Shown piece by piece: positions 25,409 through 34,784 of a DNA stretch of 64,000 bases. Each line of letters begins with the position of its first letter. Within the stretch, counting starts at the first letter, position 1. Origin of the DNA: Bacillota bacterium (GTDB lineage: Bacteria > Bacillota > Clostridia > Peptostreptococcales > Anaerovoracaceae); contig JAFRZB010000028.1 of NCBI GenBank assembly GCA_017442785.1, positions 39,002-103,001 of the forward strand, given 5' to 3'. The position numbers were made by a program, and so were the translations under genes. The notes below the pieces were generated by a model. That model was given only the letters and a program-made list of their open reading frames with translations. It searched no databases and was not told the DNA's origin.

Positions 25409-26208
25409 AAAGAGCTCAGAGGGCATGCTTCATAACCCAGACGCTTACCGAGGATCCCAACAGGGACTATCCTCTGGCATTCTTTGCGGAAAAGCTGGGC
25501 TGCGCCAAGTCCAGCGTGTCTGAGGATCTTCAGATCGTAAGGCAGTCCGTGGAGGCGGCGGGCCTGGGCTACGTGGAGACCACGGCGGGAGCCAGGGGCG
25601 GCGTAAGGTACGTGCCCTACATCAGCAAAGAGGTGGCGTCCCCGCAGCTGGTAAAGTACGGCGAGATGCTCGCCCAGCCGGACAGGATGATAGGAAGCGG
25701 CTTCATCTATACCACGGACCTGATGTCGGATCCCGGCTTCGTAACGCTTTCGGCGAGGGTCTTCGCAAGGCGTTTCGCGGCGGTTGAGGCCGACATGGTG
25801 GTTACTGTCGAGACCAAGGGCATAGGCGTTGCCATGATGACGGCAAGGCTTCTGAACATGCCTCTCGTGATTATAAGGCGCGAGGCCAAGGTGTCCGACG
25901 GCTCCACGATAAGCATCAACTACTTCTCGGGATCTGCGGACCGCATACAGAAGATGAGCCTGTCCAAGAGGGCCATAAAGCCCGGCTCAAGGGCGATAAT
26001 CATAGACGATTTCATGCGCGGCGGAGGATCCGTAAAGGGCATGCAGGACATGCTCGCGGAGTTCGACTCGAAGACCGTGGGCGTCGGCGTCGTGATAGTT
26101 GCAGGAAAAGACGAACAGAAAAAGATAGGCAGCTATTTCCCGATATTCCTCTACAATGACGCAGGCGCAGCTTGCCGCGTGAGCGTCAACCCCGAACTAG
26201 TCGTATAA
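25405..26208 (+). CDS. purR: Pur operon repressor
   Basis: PurR of Gram-positive bacteria represses purine genes and releases DNA when PRPP is high. The 267-residue protein has an N-terminal winged-helix domain ([38 protein letters not shown]) fused to a phosphoribosyltransferase-like domain with the PRPP motif [17 protein letters not shown]. The start codon is GTG at 25405, in an overlap with the murC stop and behind AAGGGAGA. In Bacillus-type genomes this gene is usually followed by ridA-like, spoVG and glmU genes; here prs follows directly. Confidence 0.94.
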   Translation: MKRAQRACFITQTLTEDPNRDYPLAFFAEKLGCAKSSVSEDLQIVRQSVEAAGLGYVETTAGARGGVRYVPYISKEVASPQLVKYGEMLAQPDRMIGSGFIYTTDLMSDPGFVTLSARVFARRFAAVEADMVVTVETKGIGVAMMTARLLNMPLVIIRREAKVSDGSTISINYFSGSADRIQKMSLSKRAIKPGSRAIIIDDFMRGGGSVKGMQDMLAEFDSKTVGVGVVIVAGKDEQKKIGSYFPIFLYNDAGAACRVSVNPELVV

Positions 26209-26236
26209 AAATATTTATATACAGAAAGGCGAAAAA

Positions 26237-27184
26237 ATGAACGGTACTTTTAAGGATTATGCGATCTTCGCAGGAAACGGAAACAGGACTCTGGCTCAGC
26301 AGATCAGCGAACAGCTCGGCAAGCCCCTCGGTGCGGCGGACGTAAAGAAGTTCTCCGACGGCGAGATAGCCATAGGCATAGGCGAGAGCGTAAGAGGCAA
26401 GGACGTCTACATCATCCAGTCCACATCCGACCCGGTAAACGACAACCTCATGGAGCTCTGCATAATGATGGACGCCATGAAGCGCGCTTCCGCCGGCAGG
26501 ATCAATGCCGTGATACCCTACTACGGCTACGGCAGACAGGACAGGACGGCTAAGGCAAGAGATCCGATCACGGCAAGGCTGGTTGCGGACATACTCACCG
26601 TATCCGGCGCGGACAGAGTCATCACCATGGACCTCCACGCAGCTCAGATCCAGGGCTTCTTCAACATCCCGACAGACCACCTTAAGGGCACCCCGATACT
26701 CGTGGATTACTTCCGCGAGCACAATTCGCCGGATCTTGTAATAGTATCCCCGGATCACGGCTCTGTAAAGCGCGCAAGAGACATGGCGCAGCCTCTGGGA
26801 GCCCCCATAGCCATCATAGACAAGCGCCGTCCCAGACCCAACGTCTCCGAGATCATGAACATCATAGGTGACATAGAGGGCAAGGACTGCATACTCATAG
26901 ACGACATGGTAGATACCGCCGGCACCATATGCAATGCGGCAAACGCTCTTAAGGAGCGCGGTGCCAAGAGCGTAAGGGCCTGCGCCACCCACGGCGTTCT
27001 CTCCGGACCGGCCATCGAAAGGATACAGGCCTCCGCAATTGAGGAGATGGTATTCCTTAACACCATCGAGGTCCCCGAGGAGAAGATGATAGACAAGTTC
27101 ACCGTTATCTCTGTAGCACCCATTTTCGCGGAGACCATCAGGAGGGTGTACACCAACGAGCCTGTAAGCCCGCTGTTCGACTAG
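26237..27184 (+). CDS. prs: Ribose-phosphate pyrophosphokinase
   Basis: Prs makes PRPP from ribose 5-phosphate and ATP. The 315-residue protein shows the family start ([20 protein letters not shown]), [18 protein letters not shown], the ATP-binding [19 protein letters not shown], the His-rich [13 protein letters not shown] and the PRPP loop [18 protein letters not shown]. It is the direct source of the effector sensed by the adjacent PurR. The ribosome site GAAAGGCG precedes the start. Confidence 0.97.
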   Translation: MNGTFKDYAIFAGNGNRTLAQQISEQLGKPLGAADVKKFSDGEIAIGIGESVRGKDVYIIQSTSDPVNDNLMELCIMMDAMKRASAGRINAVIPYYGYGRQDRTAKARDPITARLVADILTVSGADRVITMDLHAAQIQGFFNIPTDHLKGTPILVDYFREHNSPDLVIVSPDHGSVKRARDMAQPLGAPIAIIDKRRPRPNVSEIMNIIGDIEGKDCILIDDMVDTAGTICNAANALKERGAKSVRACATHGVLSGPAIERIQASAIEEMVFLNTIEVPEEKMIDKFTVISVAPIFAETIRRVYTNEPVSPLFD

Positions 27185-27187
27185 ACC

Positions 27188-27751
27188 ATGTACATGATCT
27201 GCGGCCTGGGAAACCCGGGAAGGTTATACGAAAAGACAAGGCATAATCTCGGCTTCTGCACTGTGGACCTGCTTGCCGAAAGGCTTGGCATAAAGTTCGG
27301 CAAGCTGCGTTTTAAAGCGCTCCTCGGAGAGGGTGCGATAGGGGGCGAAAAGGTCATACTCGTAAAGCCCCAGACCTACATGAACCTCTCCGGAGAAGCC
27401 ATAAGGCCTCTCGTGGACTACTACAAGGTCCCCATGGACCATCTGATAGTGGTATACGACGATGTAGACCTTCCTCTGGGCAGGACGCGCATCAGAAGGT
27501 CCGGCAGCGCCGGCACGCACAACGGCATGAGGTCCATAGTCTATCAGCTGCAGCGCGACGATTTTCCGCGTGTTCGCATAGGACTGGGTCCGCACGGGGA
27601 GATACCCCTGGACAAGTTCGTGATAGGCCACTGGACCGAGACTGAAAGGCCCGAGCTCCTTAAGGGAGTGCTCAGGGCCGCGGACGCCTGCAGGACCATA
27701 GTGGAGTACGGAGTAGAGGAAGCCATGCAGCTCTACAACGGGATAGTATGA
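27188..27751 (+). CDS. pth: Peptidyl-tRNA hydrolase
   Basis: Pth releases peptides from prematurely dropped peptidyl-tRNAs. The 187-residue protein has the N-terminal motif MICGLGNPGRLYEKTRHNLGF (catalytic His in RHN), KPQTYMNLSGEAI and YDDVDLPLGRTRIRRSGSAGTHNGMRS with the second half of the active site. It begins three bases after prs and has no clear ribosome site, so translation is probably coupled. Confidence 0.96.
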   Translation: MYMICGLGNPGRLYEKTRHNLGFCTVDLLAERLGIKFGKLRFKALLGEGAIGGEKVILVKPQTYMNLSGEAIRPLVDYYKVPMDHLIVVYDDVDLPLGRTRIRRSGSAGTHNGMRSIVYQLQRDDFPRVRIGLGPHGEIPLDKFVIGHWTETERPELLKGVLRAADACRTIVEYGVEEAMQLYNGIV

Positions 27752-27768
27752 CCAAGGATAAGTAATTA

Positions 27769-28569
27769 ATGGATGACAGACCTATAGGTATTTTCGACTC
27801 AGGTGTGGGAGGGCTTACGAGCATCAACGCGTTCTCGGAGGTGCTCCCGCACGAGAGCATACTGTATTTCGGCGATACCGCCAGGGCGCCCTACGGCTCC
27901 AAGAGCCCGGCAACGGTGGTGTCGTTCTCCAAGGAGACGGCGCAGTTCCTTATAAACAACGGCGCAAAGATCCTTGTCGCAGCCTGCAACACCAGCTCAG
28001 CCATAGCGCTGGACGAGCTCAGAAGGCAGTTTCCGGGCATGATAGTGCAGGGGATAATAGAGCCCTGCGCCGAGCAGATAGCCTCCGAGTGCACGGTAGA
28101 GGACAGCATAGGCATAATAGCCACACCCGTAACGGTGCAGAGCGGAGCCTATGAAAGGGCCATACACGCAATAGCTCCGGGGCTTAAGGTACATGCTCTT
28201 GCGTGCCCGGACTTCGTTCCACTCATAGAGAGCGGGTCCTACGCCAGCAAGACCATGGAGGCTGCGGTGGATCATCAGGTGGGGCAGCTCGTCGAAGAGT
28301 TCAGCATCAACGTTCTGGTGCTCGGCTGTACCCATTATCCGATAATCCGCGGGATAATAGAGAAGCTCTTCCCGCAGCTTCGGATAATAGATCCGTCTGC
28401 CGCGCTGGCAAAGAAGACAAAGCAGATACTGGAGGAGAACGACATGCAGGCCAGCGAATGGCCGGGCCAGAGGACGTTCTACGCCAGCGATCTTTCCCCC
28501 AAGTTCCTGGGCGTCATAGAAAAGCTGGGGATAAAGGGAGATTACGCTCTGCTGCAGCACAGGTTATAG
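27769..28569 (+). CDS. murI: Glutamate racemase
   Basis: MurI makes D-glutamate for peptidoglycan. The 266-residue protein starts with RPIGIFDSGVGGLTSI. The two catalytic Cys lie in LVAACNTSSAIAL and VLGCTHYPIIRG, the usual residue arrangement. It continues a cell-wall theme with murC and the MurE-type ligase in the same gene run. Confidence 0.96.
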   Translation: MDDRPIGIFDSGVGGLTSINAFSEVLPHESILYFGDTARAPYGSKSPATVVSFSKETAQFLINNGAKILVAACNTSSAIALDELRRQFPGMIVQGIIEPCAEQIASECTVEDSIGIIATPVTVQSGAYERAIHAIAPGLKVHALACPDFVPLIESGSYASKTMEAAVDHQVGQLVEEFSINVLVLGCTHYPIIRGIIEKLFPQLRIIDPSAALAKKTKQILEENDMQASEWPGQRTFYASDLSPKFLGVIEKLGIKGDYALLQHRL

Positions 28570-28572
28570 CAA

Positions 28573-29121
28573 ATGACACTTAGCGAATTATACAAAAAAC
28601 TTGATATGGAGAGCCCCGCGGACATGGAGTATTTCGAGCAGTTCGCGGACCTTCTGGAGCTGGAGGAGGAACTGCCTTTCGACCTCTTCTACATGGCTCT
28701 TTCGGAGGTGACGGCGGAGAACGCCGGAGAGCTCGTCGAGAACTATTTCGAGGATCTTACCAAGGCCGCCCCGGACGACGAGGACGAGCTGGTGCTGCTG
28801 ATAGATTCCCTCCAGCAGAACCTGATGCTCCTTGCTCAGGACCTGGAGGATGCGGAGGCCAGGCGCAGCTTTGCGGAGCAGCTCTACAAGTTCCGCGAGT
28901 GGTATAAAAAGCCCGGGACCGCAGCCGTGGACGGAGATCCCATGAGCCTTTTCGAGGCTCTTATAGAGGCCAGGGAGGACGCCTTAAGCGGCGGCTCCCA
29001 CGACTTCGATTTCAGCGGCTGCCTGGACTTTAAGCTGGACGACGCGTCCTACGGACTGGGCCGCTTCAGCACCATAGATATCACCGGAGACGGAGAAGAA
29101 AAAGATGAAAGTGACGCTTAG
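28573..29121 (+). CDS. Acidic protein of unknown function
   Basis: I do not recognise this 182-residue protein. It is strongly acidic and mostly helical in character (ADMEYFEQFADLLELEEELP, ELVENYFEDLTKAAPDDEDE), with no signal peptide or membrane helix, and ends in a polar acidic tail EEKDESDA. It starts 4 bases after murI and overlaps the next gene by 17 bases, so it is expressed with its neighbours. A cytoplasmic adaptor-like role is possible but not supported. Confidence 0.7.
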   Translation: MTLSELYKKLDMESPADMEYFEQFADLLELEEELPFDLFYMALSEVTAENAGELVENYFEDLTKAAPDDEDELVLLIDSLQQNLMLLAQDLEDAEARRSFAEQLYKFREWYKKPGTAAVDGDPMSLFEALIEAREDALSGGSHDFDFSGCLDFKLDDASYGLGRFSTIDITGDGEEKDESDA

Positions 29122-29929
29122 CTGCGGAAAAATAAAAAAGATATCGAGGCAGATGTTCAGCGGACACTGGGCAGCCTGTTTTCTTGCGGTCTTCATACAG
29201 TGGGCTCTTATCCAGCTCCCGCAGATACTGGTGTCCTACCTTACGCAGAACAGGATCATCACGACTGTTCTGGAGATCTACGTCTTCGCCATTACCGGCC
29301 CGCTGACACTGGGGCTTGCGGCGCACTTCCTGGATACCTTCAGAAGGCAGCAGGAGCCCATGATGGGAAGCTTCGCAAGAGGGATCAACGACTTCCTTTC
29401 GGGCATAGTCCTCTACATTGTGGCGGGAGTGCAGATCTTCCTGTGGAGCCTGCTCTTCATAGTTCCCGGGATACTTGCCGCCATCAGGTACTCGCAGGCA
29501 TTCTACGTGCTTGCCGAGGAGCCCGGCCAGCACCCCCTGGAATGCATCAGGAAGAGCAAGATCATGATGCTTCAGAACAGCGGTAAGTTCTTCCTGCTGG
29601 AGCTGAGCTTTATTCCGTGGTTCATAGTCTCCCTCCTGCCGGCATCCCTGGCTATGTCTGCCAGGTTCGATTTTTCAAGCGCTTATACGCTTGAGGATCT
29701 GATGCGGATAGGAGACCTTGCTTCCATCGATCCGGTAATAACCGTATTAAGGATGCTTCCGCTGGTGGTGACGGTCTTCCTGTACGCCGCTAACGCGTGC
29801 TTCTACGACCTTGCCAGCGGAAATCTGGCCGTCGAGAGCGGCGGCGTTCCCTACGGAGGGTATATAGGGGACAGCATAGACAGATATGAGATAACGGGCT
29901 TTGAGTCCAAGAATAAGGAGGATATGTAA
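29105..29929 (+). CDS. DUF975-type membrane protein
   Basis: A 274-residue integral membrane protein of the DUF975 kind common in Firmicutes. It has about five hydrophobic segments (for example AACFLAVFIQWALIQLPQI, GIVLYIVAGVQIFLWSLLFI). The family motif is visible in PGILAAIRYSQAFYVLAEEP followed by ECIRKSKIMMLQNSGKFF. Its role is not established. The start lies inside the previous gene and the stop overlaps the MurE-type gene start. Confidence 0.82.
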   Translation: MKVTLSCGKIKKISRQMFSGHWAACFLAVFIQWALIQLPQILVSYLTQNRIITTVLEIYVFAITGPLTLGLAAHFLDTFRRQQEPMMGSFARGINDFLSGIVLYIVAGVQIFLWSLLFIVPGILAAIRYSQAFYVLAEEPGQHPLECIRKSKIMMLQNSGKFFLLELSFIPWFIVSLLPASLAMSARFDFSSAYTLEDLMRIGDLASIDPVITVLRMLPLVVTVFLYAANACFYDLASGNLAVESGGVPYGGYIGDSIDRYEITGFESKNKEDM

Positions 29930-31425
29930 TGAGGCTTGGAGATTACATCGATAGGATAAAGGGAGAAGGGCTGGACGTCGTATTCAGCGTGCCCGGAAAA
30001 GAAGGGCAGCAGCCGGACGCGGCCGATCTTGCAAAGGAGATCACCGGTCTTTCCTGCGATTCAAGGCAGGTCTCTCCCGGAACTCTGTTCGTGTGCAAGG
30101 GCGCGGCTTTTAAGCCGGAGTACCTGCAGCAGGCCATAGAAAAGGGCGCGGCAGCCTACGTTGCCGGCAAGGACATAAGAAGGGCCATGGCCATTCTTGC
30201 CAACATGTTCTACGACGACCCCTGGAAGGACATGGCTCTTACCGGTGTAACTGGCACCAAGGGCAAGTCCACGACTCTGTATTACATAAAAGCGATACTC
30301 GAATACAGCAAGGTCTGCGGTCCGGACCGCTTCGGCTTTGTTTCTACCATAGATACCTACGACGGCATAAACCGTTTCCAGAGCCACCTTACCACTCCGG
30401 AGATCATAGAGCTTACGGAGCACCTGGCCAACATGAGGACCAGCGGGATAAAGATGTCCGGCATAGAGGTCTCCTCTCAGGCCCTCAAATACGACAGGGT
30501 CTACGGCTACCGCTTCAGATACGGCGTGTTCGTGAGCTTCGGACAGGACCACATAGGCAGCACCGAGCATCCCGACGTGGAGGACTACTTCCGCTCCAAG
30601 CTGATGCTCTTCGACCGATCCGACGTGGCTGTAGTGAACCTCAGCAATCGCCGTATTGCTGAGGTGATAGATGCCGCAAGGCAGTGCAAAAGGATATTCT
30701 GCTGCACGGAGGAGAACCTCCGCAAGGAGGGCGGCGAGGTCTGCTTCGACGCCGTCATCTACGACGGTATACCGGCTCCCTACGCAAAGGAGGGCGACAA
30801 GCCGGCTGTAAAGCGCGTCGTAAAGGGCATTAGGCTCTCCATGCCGGGGCTCTTCAACGCGGAGAACGCTTCCGAGGCCGCGGCCGTGGCCATGGACCTC
30901 GGGGCCACCGAGGAAGAGGTGGTGAATGGTCTTAAGGGCGTTCTTGTGGAAGGCCGCATGGAGTTCTACGAGAACAAGGAGCGCGACGTCATAGCGATAG
31001 CGGACTACGCCCACAACGAGATAAGCTGCAGGAAGCTGCTTGAGTCCGCAAGGACCGAGTACCCCGGCTACAGGCTGGAGGTAGTGGTAGGCTTCCCGGG
31101 CGGCAAGGGCATCCAGAGAAGGGTGGACATACCCAAGGTAACGGCAGAGCTGGCAGACTTCACCTGGATAACCGAGGAAGACCCGGCCAACGAGGACCTT
31201 CTGGAGATCTGCAACGAGGCCTACGGCAACCTCGTAAAGTTCGGAGGAAAGGGCTGCATCTGTCCCAACAGGCAGGAAGCCGCCAAGAGGGCCATCCTTG
31301 AGGCAAAGCCCAAGACAGTAGTGATGATAATAGGCAAGGGAAGCGAGGCTTATGCCTACAGAAAGGGCGTGTACTACCCGGTACCGGCTGATACGGAGCT
31401 TGCCAGGAAATACATAAAGATGTAA
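29929..31425 (+). CDS. murE: UDP-N-acetylmuramyl-tripeptide synthetase (MurE type)
   Basis: A 498-residue Mur ligase that adds the third stem-peptide residue. The UDP-sugar domain reads GLSCDSRQVSPGTLFVCKG, the ATP loop is TGVTGTKGKSTTLYYI (about 104-119), and the carbamylated Lys lies in DYFRSKLMLFDRS. In meso-diaminopimelate enzymes a DNPR motif binds the second carboxylate; the corresponding stretch here is EEDPANED (416-423), with Ala in place of Arg. That points away from meso-DAP and towards a residue such as lysine, or to a MurE paralogue with another substrate. AAGGAGG precedes the start. Confidence 0.88.
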   Translation: MRLGDYIDRIKGEGLDVVFSVPGKEGQQPDAADLAKEITGLSCDSRQVSPGTLFVCKGAAFKPEYLQQAIEKGAAAYVAGKDIRRAMAILANMFYDDPWKDMALTGVTGTKGKSTTLYYIKAILEYSKVCGPDRFGFVSTIDTYDGINRFQSHLTTPEIIELTEHLANMRTSGIKMSGIEVSSQALKYDRVYGYRFRYGVFVSFGQDHIGSTEHPDVEDYFRSKLMLFDRSDVAVVNLSNRRIAEVIDAARQCKRIFCCTEENLRKEGGEVCFDAVIYDGIPAPYAKEGDKPAVKRVVKGIRLSMPGLFNAENASEAAAVAMDLGATEEEVVNGLKGVLVEGRMEFYENKERDVIAIADYAHNEISCRKLLESARTEYPGYRLEVVVGFPGGKGIQRRVDIPKVTAELADFTWITEEDPANEDLLEICNEAYGNLVKFGGKGCICPNRQEAAKRAILEAKPKTVVMIIGKGSEAYAYRKGVYYPVPADTELARKYIKM

Positions 31426-34110
31426 ATGGTGAAAGACATGGAAAAGAATCTTGCTAAGACTTACGATCCCAAGGCATTCGAGGACCGCATATACAAGGAA
31501 TGGGAGGAGTCCGGAGAGTTCGCGCCGGACATGAGCGAAGGAAAGAAGTCCTTCTGCATAGTCATGCCGCCGCCGAACATCACGGGGCAGCTGCACATGG
31601 GACACGCCATGGACGCTTCCCTTCAGGACGTTCTTACGCGCTTTAAGAGGATGCAGGGCTACAGCACCCTGTGGCTCCCGGGCACGGACCACGCAAGCAT
31701 AGCCACCGAGGTAAAGGTGGTGGAAAAGATAAAGAAGGAAGAGGGCAAGACCAAGGAAGACCTCGGCCGCGAGGAGTTCCTTAAGAGAGCCTGGGCCTGG
31801 AAGAAGGAGTACGGCAACCGCATAACCACCCAGCAGCGCAAGATGGGTACATCCTGCGACTGGACACGCGAGCGCTTTACTATGGACGAGGGCTGCAACG
31901 AGGCGGTAAAGGAGCACTTCCTGCGCCTTTATGAGAAGGGCCTCATCTACAAGGGAAGCCGCCTCATAAACTGGTGTCCGGTCTGCGGCTCGGCTCTTTC
32001 CGACATAGAGGTAGAGCACGAGGACAAGCAGGGCAAGTACTGGTACTTCCGCTATCCCGGAGCAGACGGTTCCGAGGGCATAACGGTAGCCACATCCCGT
32101 CCGGAGACGATGTTCGCGGATGTCGCCATAGCCGTTAACCCGGAGGACGAGCGCTACAAGGATATGGTAGGCAAGAACGTTCTTCTGCCTATATTCAACA
32201 GAGAGATACCCGTAATAGCCGACCCCTATCCGGATCCGGAGAAGGGCACGGGCGCCGTTAAGATAACTCCTACCTGCGACCCCAACGACTTCGAGGTTGG
32301 ACAGCGCCACGGTCTTCCCATGATAGAGTGCATGGACGAGAAGGCCAGGATGCTCCCGATCTGCGGAAAGTACGAGGGCATGGACCGCTACGAGTGCCGC
32401 AAGGCGTGGGTGGCCGATCTTGACGCCGCGGGATACCTTGTAAAGACCGAGGACCTGATAATCCCCACGGGCGAATGCTACCGCTGCCACAGCGCCGTAG
32501 AGCCCAGGATCTCCGAGCAATGGTTCGTTAAGATGAAGCCGCTGGCGGAGCCTGCGATAAAGGCGGTCCGCGAGGGCGAGACCCAGTTCGTCCCGGAGCG
32601 CTTCGACAAGATCTATTACCACTGGATGGAGGACATAAAGGACTGGTGCATCAGCCGTCAGCTGTGGTGGGGCCACAGGATCCCCGCATACTACTGCGAC
32701 GACTGCGGCGAGATGGTAGTTGCCAAGCAGACCCCCGAGGTCTGCCCGAAGTGCGGAGGAAAGCACTTCCATCAGGACGAGGACGTTCTGGACACCTGGT
32801 TCAGCTCCGCCCTCTGGCCGTTCTCAACGCTCGGCTGGCCAAAGGATACCGAAGATCTTAAGAAATTCTACCCCACCAGCGTTCTGGTGACGGGCTATGA
32901 CATCATATTCTTCTGGGTGGCAAGGATGATATTCTGCGGAATAGAGGATATGGGCAAGGCTCCGTTTAAACACGTGCTTATCCACGGCCTCGTTCGCGAT
33001 GCTCAGGGGCGCAAGATGAGCAAGTCCCTGGGCAACGGCATAGATCCGCTTGAGGTGATAGACCAGTACGGCGCGGACGCTCTGAGGTTCATGCTGCTCT
33101 CCGGCATAGCACCGGGCTCCGACATACGCTATCAGACCGAGAAGGTGGAGGCCGCAAGGAACTTCGCCAACAAGCTCTGGAACGCCTCCAGGTTCGTGAT
33201 AATGAACCTGCTGGACGAGGACGGCAGCTTTAAGGCCATGGCGGACGAAAAGACCGCCGCGCTCAAGCCGGAGGATAAGTGGATAAAGGCCGCTGTAGAC
33301 GCAGCCGCGGCTGAGATAACCGCCAACATGGAGAGCTTCGAGTTCGCTCTGGCGGCCGCCAAGATCTACGACCTGATCTGGGGCAGCTACTGCGACTGGT
33401 ACATAGAGCTTGCAAAGCCCAGGCTCACCGGAGACGACGAGGAGGACAAGAAGACCGTCCGCTTCGTTCTTGTGAGCGTGCTTACGGATCTTCTTAAGCT
33501 CCTGCACCCGTACATGCCCTTCATCACCGAGGAGATCTACGGATATCTGCCCAAGGCAGAGGACGCTCCGAGGTTCCTGATGACTGCAAGCTGGCCCGTC
33601 CCGTCCGGGGAGGACTACAGCGAGGCAGTAAAGCTCATGGAGGCTTCCATGGCTGCCATCAGGGCCATAAGGAACATCAGGGCTGAGGCTGAGGCCGCGC
33701 CCTCCAAGAAGCTCCACGCAGTAATAATTGCCGAAGGCGACGACGCCGCCCTTGCTGAGGCTGGCGCTTCCTACATAAAGGCTCTCGGAGGGCTGATCAG
33801 CCTTACCGTAAGCTCCGACAGGAGCATAGTTCCCGCGGACGCCAGGTCCGCCGCCGTTCCGGGCATGGAGATCTACGTTCCCGTAGACGAGCTCGTGGAC
33901 TACGCAAAGGAAAAGGAGAAGCTCACGAAGGAAGCCGCCAAGCTCGAGGCTGAGATAGCAAGGGCAAAGAACAAGCTCGCAAACCAGGGCTTCGTGTCCA
34001 AGGCTCCCGCTAATGTCATAGAGGCGGAGCGCACCAAGCTTGCGGAGTACGAGGATCTTCTGGAGAAGAACAGGACCATGCTTGCCGCAATAGCAGCAAA
34101 GCTGGCTTAA
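31426..34110 (+). CDS. valS: Valyl-tRNA synthetase
   Basis: This class I synthetase charges tRNA-Val. The 894-residue protein has the HIGH motif in PPPNITGQLHMGHAMD, the editing domain around ITVATSRPETMFADVAIAV, a Cys-rich zinc site (YYCDDCGEMVV, CPKCGGKHF), the KMSKS motif in GRKMSKSLGNGIDP and the C-terminal coiled-coil arm (YAKEKEKLTKEAAKLEAEIA). It directly follows murE. An alternative ATG lies 12 bases further in; neither has a strong ribosome site. Confidence 0.97.
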   Translation: MVKDMEKNLAKTYDPKAFEDRIYKEWEESGEFAPDMSEGKKSFCIVMPPPNITGQLHMGHAMDASLQDVLTRFKRMQGYSTLWLPGTDHASIATEVKVVEKIKKEEGKTKEDLGREEFLKRAWAWKKEYGNRITTQQRKMGTSCDWTRERFTMDEGCNEAVKEHFLRLYEKGLIYKGSRLINWCPVCGSALSDIEVEHEDKQGKYWYFRYPGADGSEGITVATSRPETMFADVAIAVNPEDERYKDMVGKNVLLPIFNREIPVIADPYPDPEKGTGAVKITPTCDPNDFEVGQRHGLPMIECMDEKARMLPICGKYEGMDRYECRKAWVADLDAAGYLVKTEDLIIPTGECYRCHSAVEPRISEQWFVKMKPLAEPAIKAVREGETQFVPERFDKIYYHWMEDIKDWCISRQLWWGHRIPAYYCDDCGEMVVAKQTPEVCPKCGGKHFHQDEDVLDTWFSSALWPFSTLGWPKDTEDLKKFYPTSVLVTGYDIIFFWVARMIFCGIEDMGKAPFKHVLIHGLVRDAQGRKMSKSLGNGIDPLEVIDQYGADALRFMLLSGIAPGSDIRYQTEKVEAARNFANKLWNASRFVIMNLLDEDGSFKAMADEKTAALKPEDKWIKAAVDAAAAEITANMESFEFALAAAKIYDLIWGSYCDWYIELAKPRLTGDDEEDKKTVRFVLVSVLTDLLKLLHPYMPFITEEIYGYLPKAEDAPRFLMTASWPVPSGEDYSEAVKLMEASMAAIRAIRNIRAEAEAAPSKKLHAVIIAEGDDAALAEAGASYIKALGGLISLTVSSDRSIVPADARSAAVPGMEIYVPVDELVDYAKEKEKLTKEAAKLEAEIARAKNKLANQGFVSKAPANVIEAERTKLAEYEDLLEKNRTMLAAIAAKLA

Positions 34111-34120
34111 GGTAAAGGAT

Positions 34121-34771
34121 TTGTCAGGGATAGGAAGCTGGCTGCTGTCAAAACTGTATATAATCCCGGGCATAGTGGTGGCGATATCCGTGCACGAGTT
34201 CGGACACGCCAAGGCCGCGCAGCTCTGCGGAGACAGGACGTCTTCCGCGCTGGGAAGGGTCTCACTCGACCCGCGCGCACACATAGACCTCATCGGTCTT
34301 CTGATGCTGTTCTTCGTCGGCTTCGGCTGGGGAAAGCCTGTGCTGATAGATCCCAGGCAGTTCCGCCACCCGAGGAGAGATCAGATCATCGTAGGCCTTG
34401 CCGGAGTCTTCAACAACTTCGTAACGGCGGTCGTGTTCGCAGTGATATGCAGGCTCTACGTGCAGTTCGTGCCCAACGCGTTCTTCATATCGACGCTGGG
34501 GAACGTGATCTTTACAATACTGATACAGACGGTGAGCATCAACATATCCCTGATGCTCTTCAACCTGCTGCCTATACCGCCGCTGGACGGCTTCGGCGTA
34601 GTCTGCGGGATATTCGGGCTTTACAACACCAGGTTCTACTGGTACGCGCGCCGCTACGGCATGCCGCTGCTGCTGATACTGGTATACTTCGGCTTTACCG
34701 CCAACATACTGGGTCCGCTCAGCACTTCGGTGTTCAGGTTCGTAATAAGGATAGCTACCATAGGAATGTAG
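34121..34771 (+). CDS. Site-2 protease family (M50) membrane peptidase
   Basis: A 216-residue membrane metalloprotease. The zinc motif is HEFGH in VVAISVHEFGHAKAAQL, and the second metal-binding segment is LLPIPPLDGFGVV near residue 150. There is no PDZ domain, so this is the small type found singly in many Firmicutes; substrate unknown. The start is taken as TTG at 34121 behind AAAGGA, because no ATG fits before the first membrane helix. Confidence 0.87.
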   Translation: MSGIGSWLLSKLYIIPGIVVAISVHEFGHAKAAQLCGDRTSSALGRVSLDPRAHIDLIGLLMLFFVGFGWGKPVLIDPRQFRHPRRDQIIVGLAGVFNNFVTAVVFAVICRLYVQFVPNAFFISTLGNVIFTILIQTVSINISLMLFNLLPIPPLDGFGVVCGIFGLYNTRFYWYARRYGMPLLLILVYFGFTANILGPLSTSVFRFVIRIATIGM

Positions 34772-34784
34772 CCGGGGGAAGATC

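Noticed and set aside
23915-25426. A 500-codon minus-strand frame opposite murC
   Set aside because: Same antisense effect; murC is unmistakable and fills the region.
30061-32772. A 900-codon open frame on the minus strand opposite murE and valS
   Set aside because: It mirrors two certain genes, has no family features and a composition typical of antisense frames. Avoidance of TTA, CTA and TCA on the coding strand leaves the reverse frame open.
32824-34293. A 489-codon minus-strand frame opposite valS
   Set aside because: Shadow of valS with no ribosome site and no recognisable domain.
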